In this document: positions 1 through 6,018 of the stretch, in pieces | How the letters are laid out: each line of letters begins with the position of its first letter | How positions within the stretch are numbered: the stretch's first letter is position 1 | From: Oscillospiraceae bacterium | GTDB taxonomy: Bacteria; Bacillota; Clostridia; Oscillospirales; Acutalibacteraceae | NCBI GenBank assembly: GCA_022508705.1 | Contig: JAFLUO010000074.1 | Coordinates: 3,180-9,346, forward strand | Length of the DNA: 6,167 bases | Direction of reading: 5' to 3' | Notes under the pieces: model-generated | Told to the model about the DNA's origin: nothing | Databases searched by the model: none | Seen by the model: only the letters and a program-made list of their open reading frames with translations | Program-made: the position numbers and the translations under genes

Positions 1-716
1 TTAAGCGAATTGATTTTGCCTTTCATTTTAAGCGATATAATAAAATCGCACTTTTCACGGACAATTCGGCTGATGCCGTTCCCCTCCGAGCCTATTACAA
101 GAACTGCCGCACCCGAGGTATCAACGGTTCTTGCGTCTTCGCCGTTCATATCGGCGCCGTATATCCACATTCCTGCTTTTTTTAGGTCGTCAAGGGTAGA
201 AGCCAAATTTGGAACACGGGCAACCTTCATATATTCCAGTGCTCCTGCGCTCGTTTTGCCTACCGTGTAATTAAGGGATGCGCTACGCCTTTTGGGAATA
301 ATTATTCCGTGCACTCCCGTAGCCTCTGCAGTGCGGATTATTGCGCCTAAGTTATGCGGATCTTCAACGCCGTCGCAGGCAACAATAAACGGCGCTTCTC
401 CACGCTCTCTTGCTGTTTCAAGAATTTCTTCAACTGTTGAATAGTCGTGGGCGGCACAGGTTGCGGCAACACCCTGATGATTGGCGTGTCCGCACATAAA
501 GTCTAATTTTTTACGGTCAACGTCTTTTACAACTGCGCCTTTTTCTTTACATTCTGCAATAATTTTTCCTACCGTTCCGCTTTTTTCACCGCGCAAAACA
601 AAAAGCGTATCTATTTCTCGACCCGATTTTAAAAGCTCTGTTACCGCATTTCTGCCGATAATCAAATCCTTCTGCCGTTCTTCTGCGAACCTGTCCGTAT
701 TTTTCTCTCTGTCCAT
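1..716 (-). CDS. rlmB: RlmB-type 23S rRNA (guanosine-2'-O-)-methyltransferase, SpoU/TrmH family, 3' end cut by window
   Basis: This SPOUT-class enzyme uses S-adenosylmethionine to methylate a 2'-hydroxyl in 23S rRNA; RlmB acts on the G2251-equivalent in the peptidyl-transferase region. I read 238 complete codons from ATG at 716 and no stop before the edge. Residues about 17-95 form the N-terminal substrate-binding domain (IIGRNAVTELL, then NHQGVAA at 79-85). The catalytic domain follows: motif 1 DPHNLGAIIRTAEATG (119-134) with the conserved Asn and Arg, motif 2 VLVIGSEGNGIS (205-216), and the start of motif 3, LKMKGKINSL (229-238), which in the family continues N-V-S. Roughly 10-20 residues should be missing compared with the usual length of about 245-250. 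The start is supported by GGAGAA at 722-727, 5 nt upstream of the ATG. The gene has its own promoter and appears monocistronic at this end. Family assignment is firm; RlmB rather than another SpoU paralogue rests on the N-terminal domain and length. Confidence 0.93.
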   Translation of the reverse strand, partial: MDREKNTDRFAEERQKDLIIGRNAVTELLKSGREIDTLFVLRGEKSGTVGKIIAECKEKGAVVKDVDRKKLDFMCGHANHQGVAATCAAHDYSTVEEILETARERGEAPFIVACDGVEDPHNLGAIIRTAEATGVHGIIIPKRRSASLNYTVGKTSAGALEYMKVARVPNLASTLDDLKKAGMWIYGADMNGEDARTVDTSGAAVLVIGSEGNGISRIVREKCDFIISLKMKGKINSL

Positions 717-758
717 AAATATTCTCCGAAAATATATAAGGGTGCTATTTAACATCTT

Positions 759-787
759 ATTATATCAAAGTAACACTTATTTTGCAA
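759..787 (-). promoter_or_regulatory. Sigma-A promoter of rlmB with extended -10
   Basis: Minus-strand TTGCAA (782-787) is separated by exactly 17 bp from TATAAT (759-764), with TG one base upstream of the -10 (766-767). Transcription should start near 752, giving a leader of about 35 nt before the rlmB ATG at 716. An imperfect dyad (795-810) lies just upstream of the -35. No attenuator or riboswitch is visible in the leader. Confidence 0.82.
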
Positions 788-830
788 TAGAATTCCACCA
801 TATATTGTGGTTTTTGAGGCGATATTTTAT

Positions 831-866
831 AAAAATAACGGACATACTGAGTATGCCCGCCGTTTT
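831..866 (-). terminator. Rho-independent terminator of the three-gene operon
   Basis: Downstream of the gatD-like stop, the minus-strand RNA forms a 9-bp stem (arms 851-859 and 839-847) with a 3-nt loop, followed by UUAUUUUU (831-838). One pair (856 with 842) is a G-U wobble in the minus-strand RNA but an A-C mismatch in the plus-strand RNA, so the hairpin is built for minus-strand transcription. A-T pairing of the flanks extends it to about 866. It separates the operon from the rlmB promoter. Confidence 0.85.
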
Positions 867-875
867 TCGCTGAAA

Positions 876-1583
876 TCAGCCCAAAAGTTCTTTAATTCTC
901 TTTTCCTTTGCCGTTTTTTCAAAGGTAAGTTCTTCTAAAACGATGCTTTCGTCGCAAAGTTTTACCAAATACTCCGTAAAATCGGGATTTAGTGGAAGAA
1001 GAGGCCCTGTGTGGTAGGTTGCAAAGAAATTGTTTTTGTGAACGCCCTCGATTTTAGTTTCTTTATTCATTCCTATTCCCTTTAGAATTTTAAGGAAAGG
1101 ATAGGGATTTTCTCCGTATGCGTGGCTCAAAAGATTTTTAAAGCCCGTAATTTTCATGCCGTCAAATTCGCCCACTGCATTGTCATTAAAACGAAGCCGT
1201 GAAAACTGCTTAGCGTAATACGGAAAAAATCCTAAGCACTCCGTTTTTTCGCCTTTTGGATTTTCAATATATTCTCCGAAAAGCTCAAAGGCATTGCCCG
1301 TTGCTAAGATCACTCCACCCTTTTCGATTCTTGTCTTTATTGCGTCGGAATATTTTTTTAACTCTTCAAGCTCTGTTAACTGTGATTTTTCGGTGCAAGG
1401 ACCTATCAGCAAAATATCTGTTTGACCGTTTACGAAATTGGGCTCGTTGAATAAATATGTTTCAATAATTTTCGCTTCACACCCTGATTTTTCAAGGCGA
1501 GATTTCAGATATTCGGCGTTTCCTCTGTCACCGAAAAGGTTATTGAACTCGGGGTAAAGAACTTCAATTACAAATTTTTTCAT
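876..1583 (-). CDS. gatD: GatD-like class I glutamine amidotransferase subunit lacking the usual catalytic Cys and His
   Basis: The 235-residue protein belongs to the CobB/CobQ-like amidotransferase family; its closest named relative is GatD, the glutaminase partner of MurT in lipid II D-iso-glutamate amidation in the cytoplasm. Family marks are LYPEFNNLFGDRGNAEYL (9-26), the DILLIG strand (56-61), the nucleophile-elbow region ILATGNAFELFG (92-103), SRLRFND (128-134), ITGFKN (145-150) and TYHTGPLLPLNP (189-200). In active members the elbow reads A-I/T-C-G-G-Y-Q-x-L-G and the His block reads T-Y-L-H-G-P. Here the Cys position is Gly96 and the His position is Thr192, with His191 one residue off. 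The family's GGG-x-D-R-E-Q stretch is GPCTEKSQ (61-68). Glutaminase activity is therefore doubtful. The ATG overlaps the murT stop by 4 bp (ATGA), and a strong AGGGGGAG site lies about 7 nt upstream inside murT, so translation is coupled. Alternative: a scaffold or ammonia-independent partner. Family is secure, function is not. Confidence 0.82.
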   Translation of the reverse strand: MKKFVIEVLYPEFNNLFGDRGNAEYLKSRLEKSGCEAKIIETYLFNEPNFVNGQTDILLIGPCTEKSQLTELEELKKYSDAIKTRIEKGGVILATGNAFELFGEYIENPKGEKTECLGFFPYYAKQFSRLRFNDNAVGEFDGMKITGFKNLLSHAYGENPYPFLKILKGIGMNKETKIEGVHKNNFFATYHTGPLLPLNPDFTEYLVKLCDESIVLEELTFEKTAKEKRIKELLG

Positions 1584-2959
1584 TCTTTTTCTCCCCCTCT
1601 TGCGCCCAGTTTGTCTTTAATCATTTTAACAATTCTCGTGGCGTAAAGCTCAAAATAAACAACAATTTTTCTGTCATTGGAAGCCTCTTTGCAAAGCTCG
1701 TCTGCAAGCTTTTCGTAATCGGTAAAAAGCTTTAATTTAGCGGTATCTATTCCTTTAATTTCAAGGCAGGCGGCGGTGTCAAAGCACCGTGTTCCGCCGA
1801 TATAAATGTGTTTAATATTATCATTTTTAAGAGGTGAAAAATCTGTGTCGTAAAGCCACGATATATCCTCGTGACCGTGTACGGAATCGTTGGAATCAGT
1901 TATGAGCAATACTACATCTTTTTCACCGTCAGCGCTGTTAAGATATTTAAGGCTCTGTGAGCAGGAAATGGGATTTTGGTTTTTGGAGAGCATTGAAATT
2001 ATTTCAACTCCGCCGAAATTCTTATCGTCAAATCTGCCCGTTTTTGAGGATAAATCCTCAGTACTGCTTTGAATTACCTCTTCGCTGATACCTAAAAGTC
2101 TGCAAACCGCCACGGCGCCCGTAATGTTAAATACGTTAAAGAAATTGCCTTTTTGGAAGGTCAGAGTTAAATCTTCACCGTCTGCGCCTTTTACTTTAAA
2201 CGTGCCGTTTTCAAAATCCACATCGGTTGCGGTAAATTTACTTTCGGGAATAGAAAATCCGCAATGAGAACATTTTGGCACGCCGATATGATTGTAATGA
2301 TAATACTCAAAATCCAATTTATGATTACATTTCGGGCAGGCGATAAGGTCGCAAACCGTATCTTCGCAATTTTCGGTACTTCTCTCTGTTTTTTCAACTG
2401 AAAAGAACACTCTTTCGCATACGTTTTCACCCAAAAGACCTGAAATTCCGTCGTTGCCGTTCAGAACTAAAACCGTGTCCTTTGAGAGATAATCGTTTAT
2501 CTTGTCAAATATAAATTCGCTGTGACCGTTGCGCATTATTGAGTCACGGAAAAGGTTTGTACAAAGGATAATTTCGGGAGTAAAGCGTGTGTAAATATAC
2601 TGTGAGGAGCGCTCGTCAACCTCTAAAACAGCAACATCTGATTTAATTTTCCCCGAAAGGGTTGAATCAGTTACAAGGGCTGAAACAAGCCCCGTTGCCA
2701 TATTAGAGCCTTTTGAATTGTTAAGCACCGTTTTACCGCTGTTTTTAATGATATGTGTCAGTAAATTTGACGTACCTGTTTTGCCGTTAGTACCCGTTAC
2801 GCAAACGGTCTTTTCGGGCATTTTAAACCTTGCCAGCGCATCGGGGCAAATTTTAAGCATAATAATCCCCGGAAGATTTGTTGATTTACCGAAGGGCTTA
2901 CCTATCAAATAAACTATTTTGCCTATTATTATTGAAATCAGAAAACGCAGTTTACCCAT
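1580..2959 (-). CDS. murT: MurT-like Mur ligase (lipid II isoglutaminyl synthase, ligase subunit), divergent
   Basis: MurT is the ATP-dependent subunit that, with GatD, amidates the D-iso-glutamate of lipid II on the inner face of the membrane. The 459-residue length fits the family. In order: a hydrophobic N-terminal stretch (about 5-20); the ATP loop VTGTNGKTGTSNLL (54-67, Lys60); NNSKGSNMATG (80-90); the acidic LEVDER motif (112-117); TNLFRD (134-139); a zinc ribbon inserted in the middle domain, CPKC (208-211) and CSHC (230-233); NVFNITGAV (275-283); and the C-terminal DUF1727-type domain with LSKNQNP (324-330) and EDISWLYDTDF (364-374). Departures from MurTs I know: LDRYGE after LFRDQ is replaced by IMRNGH, KNPxGFNE by KNQNPISCS, and the NDNxADGRD block by SNDSVHGHED. 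The ATG overlaps the upstream gene by 8 bp and has GAGGT at 2965-2969, 5 nt away. Substrate may differ from lipid II. Confidence 0.85.
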   Translation of the reverse strand: MGKLRFLISIIIGKIVYLIGKPFGKSTNLPGIIMLKICPDALARFKMPEKTVCVTGTNGKTGTSNLLTHIIKNSGKTVLNNSKGSNMATGLVSALVTDSTLSGKIKSDVAVLEVDERSSQYIYTRFTPEIILCTNLFRDSIMRNGHSEFIFDKINDYLSKDTVLVLNGNDGISGLLGENVCERVFFSVEKTERSTENCEDTVCDLIACPKCNHKLDFEYYHYNHIGVPKCSHCGFSIPESKFTATDVDFENGTFKVKGADGEDLTLTFQKGNFFNVFNITGAVAVCRLLGISEEVIQSSTEDLSSKTGRFDDKNFGGVEIISMLSKNQNPISCSQSLKYLNSADGEKDVVLLITDSNDSVHGHEDISWLYDTDFSPLKNDNIKHIYIGGTRCFDTAACLEIKGIDTAKLKLFTDYEKLADELCKEASNDRKIVVYFELYATRIVKMIKDKLGARGGEKE

Positions 2960-4463
2960 TTTTTACCTCGCCCTTTTTCTCGGAACCGTCTTTATTTTTA
3001 TACTTTTTTATAACAGAAATCAGCGTGATAATAAACACAACCGCAACAAACGCCACAATAACGAGCTTTATGGCGGGAGATCCTTTTCCGCTTACAACAT
3101 TCGTTCCGACAATATCTGAATAGTAAATACTGCACGAACCGTGCTCAATTGACAAATCCTTCTCGTAAAATTGCCCGTAAGAAACGATTGAAACGTGAAT
3201 TTTTCCGTTTGCCGAATCCGTTACCGTAGCACCGTCTTTTGTTTCAATTGTAATTTCTTCGGAAGCTTCCCCGCAGACATTCACCATATCAACGTTTTCT
3301 TCGGTTGAGAGTGCGCTCAAACGATATTCCATATCCTCACCCTCAATAGTGTTTTTTCCTTCCTCTGCAAATATTTTTTCAATATTCTTGCCCTGTACGG
3401 TAAAGAAAAGACCGTTATCACCGACTACCGTTAAATCAATTTCTTCATTATTGTTTTGAACGGTATAAGAATTTGAGTCTTCTATTGTAAATACAACCTT
3501 AGTGTTAAGTCCGGCGCCTTCATTTGCAATATACTTGAAATCCGAAAACTCAATATCACCCGTTATTTCGCCCTTGTCAAAGGTCAGTGTTTTACCCTCG
3601 CCATTTGTAAGGGTAAAGCTTGAGGAAATATTCGTACAAACGGTGTCAATAACCGTTGAACTGCTGACTGTTGAATATACCGCTTCGTTTTCTTCTTTCA
3701 GGTCGAACGGCGAAAACACATTCAAGGTGGAAAAACTTAACTCCGAGACCGTGTCGGACTCATAAACAGAATTGTCAAACTGCCATGAATTATACCATTT
3801 TGACACTAAAAGATACATAAATTCGTCTTTTTGATTGCAATCCAAAATACGCACTCTGTGCGTGCCGTCCTTATCATGCTCGTAACCGCACGCAACTATT
3901 GTGTGAGCCAGTTTTTCGGTTCTGAACGTAATGATAAACGGTGTACCGCTTTTGGCGTATTCGACGATTTGCTTTAACGAATCCTCAGATATTTTTCCCT
4001 CTGAAACAGCTTTTGTACTCTCCGGGGCTTTATTTATACAGTACTGAGTAAGGTGATAATAGTTTATCAGTTTTTTAAAGGCAATGTCTTCATTTAAATT
4101 TATTGAGTAATAATTTGATTTAGGGCTCTCAATTCTGCCCGTAAAGGCAAGAGCCATCGTAGCGGAAATACCGTAGCAAGCGCCGTCAAATCTTGAAAGA
4201 GCCTGCGAGGTAATAAGTGTTTTTGTGTCCTCACTTTCGCCCGCGGTAAGCTTATTAAGCTCCACAGCCGTAACATAGTATTTGCTTTTTTCGTTTTCGC
4301 CGGTAAAATCACTCGAAGTGTTTTCAAAACTGTTATTGTCAATAAACGGGCGCATTGAGCTTATATTATAATCGTCTACCGCAAACACACCAAAGCATAA
4401 AGCGGAAAAAATAACCGAAATTAAAACAAAAAAAGAAATTGCGCTTGCCAGCGATTTTCTCAT
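2952..4463 (-). CDS. Secreted, membrane-anchored papain/C39-like cysteine peptidase-like protein
   Basis: No named family is recognised, but the architecture is clear. From the chosen ATG the protein has 503 residues. MRK plus a hydrophobic core (about 6-24) and a likely cleavage after GVFA (28) form a Sec signal peptide. Residues about 60-250 look papain- or C39-like: GACYGISATMA places a candidate nucleophile at Cys96, LAHTIVACGY places His187, and RILDCN places Asp208 (or Asn210) as the third residue. A long, polar, probably beta-rich region with scattered Cys follows (about 255-460), then one membrane helix (about 464-484, AIKLVIVAFVAVVFII) and a Lys/Glu-rich cytoplasmic tail. The bulk would sit outside the cell, held by the C-terminal helix; no sortase LPxTG signal is visible. 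An in-frame ATG 6 codons upstream (4481) is rejected because it has no ribosome site and lies at the predicted transcription start. This is the first gene of the operon with murT and gatD. Role could be peptidase, transpeptidase or inactive binder. Confidence 0.75.
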   Translation of the reverse strand: MRKSLASAISFFVLISVIFSALCFGVFAVDDYNISSMRPFIDNNSFENTSSDFTGENEKSKYYVTAVELNKLTAGESEDTKTLITSQALSRFDGACYGISATMALAFTGRIESPKSNYYSINLNEDIAFKKLINYYHLTQYCINKAPESTKAVSEGKISEDSLKQIVEYAKSGTPFIITFRTEKLAHTIVACGYEHDKDGTHRVRILDCNQKDEFMYLLVSKWYNSWQFDNSVYESDTVSELSFSTLNVFSPFDLKEENEAVYSTVSSSTVIDTVCTNISSSFTLTNGEGKTLTFDKGEITGDIEFSDFKYIANEGAGLNTKVVFTIEDSNSYTVQNNNEEIDLTVVGDNGLFFTVQGKNIEKIFAEEGKNTIEGEDMEYRLSALSTEENVDMVNVCGEASEEITIETKDGATVTDSANGKIHVSIVSYGQFYEKDLSIEHGSCSIYYSDIVGTNVVSGKGSPAIKLVIVAFVAVVFIITLISVIKKYKNKDGSEKKGEVKNG

Positions 4464-4469
4464 TTTTAT

Positions 4470-4475
4470 CACCTC
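4470..4475 (-). promoter_or_regulatory. Ribosome site deciding the start of the secreted cysteine-peptidase-like protein
   Basis: Minus-strand GAGGTG sits 6 nt before the ATG at 4463. The in-frame ATG at 4481 has only AT-rich sequence before it and lies about 3 nt from the predicted transcription start, so 4463 is the better start. It also gives a textbook signal peptide beginning MRK. Confidence 0.8.
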
Positions 4476-4490
4476 GTTCATATTAGGAAT

Positions 4491-4519
4491 ATTTTACACA
4501 AATTTACATAAAAAGTCCA
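4491..4519 (-). promoter_or_regulatory. Sigma-A promoter of the peptidase-like/murT/gatD operon
   Basis: Minus-strand TGGACT (4514-4519), a 17-bp spacer, and TAAAAT (4491-4496). Expected transcription start is near 4484, giving a leader of about 20 nt before the ATG at 4463. It lies after the candidate terminator of the upstream small gene, so the operon can be expressed independently. Confidence 0.7.
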
Positions 4520-4529
4520 TAGCCGACAG

Positions 4530-4570
4530 AAAAAAAGTAAACAATGGTTGTTTGTACTGAGCGTTTACTT
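4530..4570 (-). terminator. Candidate terminator of the 74-residue gene, with two alternative hairpins
   Basis: In the minus-strand RNA a compact hairpin AAACAA-CCA-UUGUUU (4539-4553) is followed after two bases by seven U (4530-4536). A mutually exclusive longer-range pairing joins AAGUAAAC (4563-4570) with GUUUACUU (4535-4542), the first arm overlapping the stop codon. Both stems are A/U-rich and weak, so some read-through into the operon is possible. Confidence 0.55.
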
Positions 4571-4793
4571 AATAATGTTCTGTGTAGTAATCTTCTAAAA
4601 TACAGTCAAGGTGCTCTAAGTGAACTCTGCCGACGTTCAATGATTTTACAAGTCTTTTTATTGCTTTGAAATCCGTTGAAACGTCAAATAATCGCTTGAT
4701 TTCATCTCCTTCATCATCTTTAACTAAAATTCCTGCAGAAAGAAAACTTTTTAATTCACTTTTAACGTGGTGATAAAACACTATGTATTTCAT
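4569..4793 (-). CDS. Small protein of unknown function, 74 residues
   Basis: I do not recognise this protein. It begins MKYIVFYHHV, a likely beta strand, followed by a probable helix (KSELKSFLSAG), an acidic turn KDDEGDE, and a second helical half (about 42-70) rich in charged and aromatic residues ending YYTEHY. It has no signal peptide or membrane segment, so a cytoplasmic location is expected. No clear helix-turn-helix or zinc site is seen, although His8, His9 and several other His residues are present. The reading frame stays open to an ATG at 4868, but the start at 4793 is chosen because AGGAG (4801-4805) lies 7 nt upstream and the 4868 ATG lies upstream of the predicted transcription start. 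It has its own strong promoter flanked by a 13-bp inverted repeat and is divergent from the alpha/beta hydrolase. A well-formed promoter, ribosome site and terminator support it as real. Confidence 0.7.
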   Translation of the reverse strand: MKYIVFYHHVKSELKSFLSAGILVKDDEGDEIKRLFDVSTDFKAIKRLVKSLNVGRVHLEHLDCILEDYYTEHY

Positions 4794-4800
4794 AAAGTTG

Positions 4801-4805
4801 CTCCT
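4801..4805 (-). promoter_or_regulatory. Ribosome site deciding the start of the 74-residue gene
   Basis: Minus-strand AGGAG is 7 nt before the ATG at 4793. It selects this ATG over the in-frame ATG at 4868, which has no ribosome site and lies upstream of the predicted transcription start near 4830. Confidence 0.8.
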
Positions 4806-4812
4806 AAAATGG

Positions 4813-4863
4813 GACAATTCGACACATCTTGATAAAATTTTAACAATGAAGTGTCGATTTGTC
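4813..4863. repeat. 13-bp inverted repeat bracketing a promoter (operator-like)
   Basis: The left arm GACAATTCGACAC (4813-4825) and the right arm GTGTCGATTTGTC (4851-4863) are reverse complements at 12 of 13 positions, with 25 bp between them (38 bp between arm centres). The right arm overlaps the -35 of the small gene's promoter; the left arm falls just after its transcription start. Because the transcript holds only one arm, this is a DNA site, not an RNA hairpin. It suggests two operators for one regulator, possibly with looping. Confidence 0.75.
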
Positions 4864-4865
4864 AA
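4837..4865 (-). promoter_or_regulatory. Strong sigma-A promoter of the 74-residue gene
   Basis: Minus-strand consensus TTGACA (4860-4865), a 17-bp spacer, and TAAAAT (4837-4842), with an extended -10 TG at 4844-4845. The start should fall near 4830, leaving a leader of about 37 nt. The -35 and spacer are overlapped by one arm of the inverted repeat, so a bound regulator would block polymerase. Confidence 0.82.
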
Positions 4866-4883
4866 CATTTAGTTTTAAATATC

Positions 4884-4912
4884 TTGATTTTAATAACATA
4901 AAAGAGTAAAAT
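4884..4912 (+). promoter_or_regulatory. Sigma-A promoter of the alpha/beta hydrolase
   Basis: Plus-strand TTGATT (4884-4889), a 17-bp spacer, and TAAAAT (4907-4912); the start is expected near 4919, with a leader of about 38 nt. Its -35 lies about 20 bp from the divergent promoter's -35 and from the nearest arm of the inverted repeat, so the same regulator could affect both directions. Confidence 0.7.
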
Positions 4913-4956
4913 TAAATCAGCACATAGATAATATTTCACAATTAAGGAGTGAAAAA

Positions 4957-5934
4957 ATGAATAAAAAAGTAACAATCGGACTTTCCGTTTTGGGCGGAGC
5001 CGCTTTGGGCTTTGCAGGAGCGACTGCCCTTATCTCCAACGAAGCAGTATCAAGAAAACCGTTAATACTGCCGAAAATTTTTGCTAAGCTTTCCCCCGAC
5101 GGTACGGGAGAGAACGATTACAGCTATGAATATTCACAGGAAAAATATGATGAATATGACGCTTGGTGCGCGGCTCTGGGTGTTCAGGAATTTGAAATGG
5201 TGGCTCACGACGGGGCTCGTCTTTACAGTTATTTAGTACCCGCAGAAAAGGAAAGCAATATTTACGTTTTGTGCGCCCACGGTTACAGAGGGACACGGTA
5301 CGGCGATTTCGGAGCGCAGGCACAGTTTTACCATTCGATAGGCTTTAACGTTATTCTTATTGACCAGCGCGCCCAAGGCAAGAGCGAAGGCAAGTACATA
5401 GGCTTTGGATATTACGAATCGCAGGATTTAGTTGAATGGCTGAATTTTTATAACGATAAATTCGGAAACGGTATTAAATTTATAGTTGCAGGCATTTCTA
5501 TGGGCGGCGCCACCGTTTGCATGGCGGCAGGAAACAAGGAGCTTCCCGAAAACGTTACATGCATAATTTCCGACTGTGCATATACAAGTGCGGAAAATGA
5601 AATTAAATACTGCTTTCCTCATTACATAAACGTTCCTGCGCAACCGTTTATTTCAATAGCCAATGTAATAAATTCAAAAACGGCAGGTTACTCCTTTAAA
5701 GAAGCAGACGCTGTTGCAGCAGTTAAAAACGCAAAGGTGCCTATGCTTTTCATTCACGGCGGTGCCGACGATTTTGTGCCCACCGAAATGGTTTACGAGC
5801 TTTACAATGCCTGCCCGACAGAAAAGGATTTACTGATAGTTGAGCCTGCAATTCACGCTCAGTCATTCTTTGCAGATCCCGAAAAATATCAGGAAAAGGT
5901 TAAAGAATTTATCGGCAAATACATAGAGTTATAA
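4957..5934 (+). CDS. Alpha/beta hydrolase with N-terminal membrane segment
   Basis: The 325-residue protein is a serine hydrolase of the alpha/beta fold, close to the esterase/acyl-peptidase-like group often annotated as YqkD-like or S9-like; its substrate is unknown. Residues about 5-27 are a glycine-rich hydrophobic segment with basic flanks (KK before, RK after), most likely an uncleaved membrane anchor or a signal peptide. The hydrolase domain starts near residue 80. Visible motifs are the oxyanion region CAHGYRGTR (106-114), IDQRAQGKSEG (135-145), the nucleophile elbow GISMGG with Ser181, HGGADDFVP with Asp271, and the final AIHAQS with His300, so the full Ser-Asp-His triad is present. 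AAGGAG (4944-4949) is 7 nt before the ATG. The gene is a single-gene unit: its own promoter upstream and a hairpin terminator 17 bp after the stop. No neighbour points to a particular substrate. Confidence 0.9.
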   Translation: MNKKVTIGLSVLGGAALGFAGATALISNEAVSRKPLILPKIFAKLSPDGTGENDYSYEYSQEKYDEYDAWCAALGVQEFEMVAHDGARLYSYLVPAEKESNIYVLCAHGYRGTRYGDFGAQAQFYHSIGFNVILIDQRAQGKSEGKYIGFGYYESQDLVEWLNFYNDKFGNGIKFIVAGISMGGATVCMAAGNKELPENVTCIISDCAYTSAENEIKYCFPHYINVPAQPFISIANVINSKTAGYSFKEADAVAAVKNAKVPMLFIHGGADDFVPTEMVYELYNACPTEKDLLIVEPAIHAQSFFADPEKYQEKVKEFIGKYIEL

Positions 5935-5950
5935 TTAAATCTACAGTAAA

Positions 5951-5983
5951 AAAGACGGCTGTCATGTAACAGTCGCCTTTTTT
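5951..5983. terminator. Bidirectional terminator between the hydrolase and the antiporter gene
   Basis: The arms 5951-5962 and 5969-5980 pair around a 6-nt loop (5963-5968), flanked by A-runs on the left and T-runs on the right, so U-tracts follow the hairpin in both directions. In plus-strand RNA 5958/5973 is a G-U wobble and 5955/5976 a mismatch; in minus-strand RNA these roles swap. One hairpin therefore serves both convergent genes. Confidence 0.87.
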
Positions 5984-6018
5984 ATATAAGAGAGATTCGA
6001 TTGTGTTTTTACTTAGAA

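Noticed and set aside
795..810. Imperfect palindrome upstream of the rlmB -35
   Set aside because: Eight pairs with one mismatch and no room for a loop, AT-rich centre; it could be an operator but is within chance for this composition and there is no second copy in the window.
481..873. Plus-strand open frame of 130 codons opposite rlmB and its promoter
   Set aside because: It is antisense to a well-conserved methyltransferase, has no ribosome site and runs through the rlmB promoter and operon terminator; its sequence resembles no protein.
1267..1281. Short repeat of ATATTCTCCGAAA shared with 719-731
   Set aside because: One copy is the rlmB ribosome-site region and the other lies within the gatD-like coding sequence; the match is about 13 bp and has no functional symmetry.
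4464..4481. Six-codon upstream extension of the peptidase-like protein
   Set aside because: No ribosome site precedes the ATG at 4481, which lies at the predicted transcription start; GAGGTG at 4470-4475 points to the ATG at 4463.
4794..4868. N-terminal extension of the 74-residue protein to 99 residues
   Set aside because: The extra 25 codons would span the promoter -10, the predicted transcription start and one repeat arm, and no ribosome site precedes 4868.
5084..5323. Minus-strand open frame inside the hydrolase gene
   Set aside because: It is a shadow of the hydrolase coding frame, with Arg/Pro-rich nonsense composition and no start signals.
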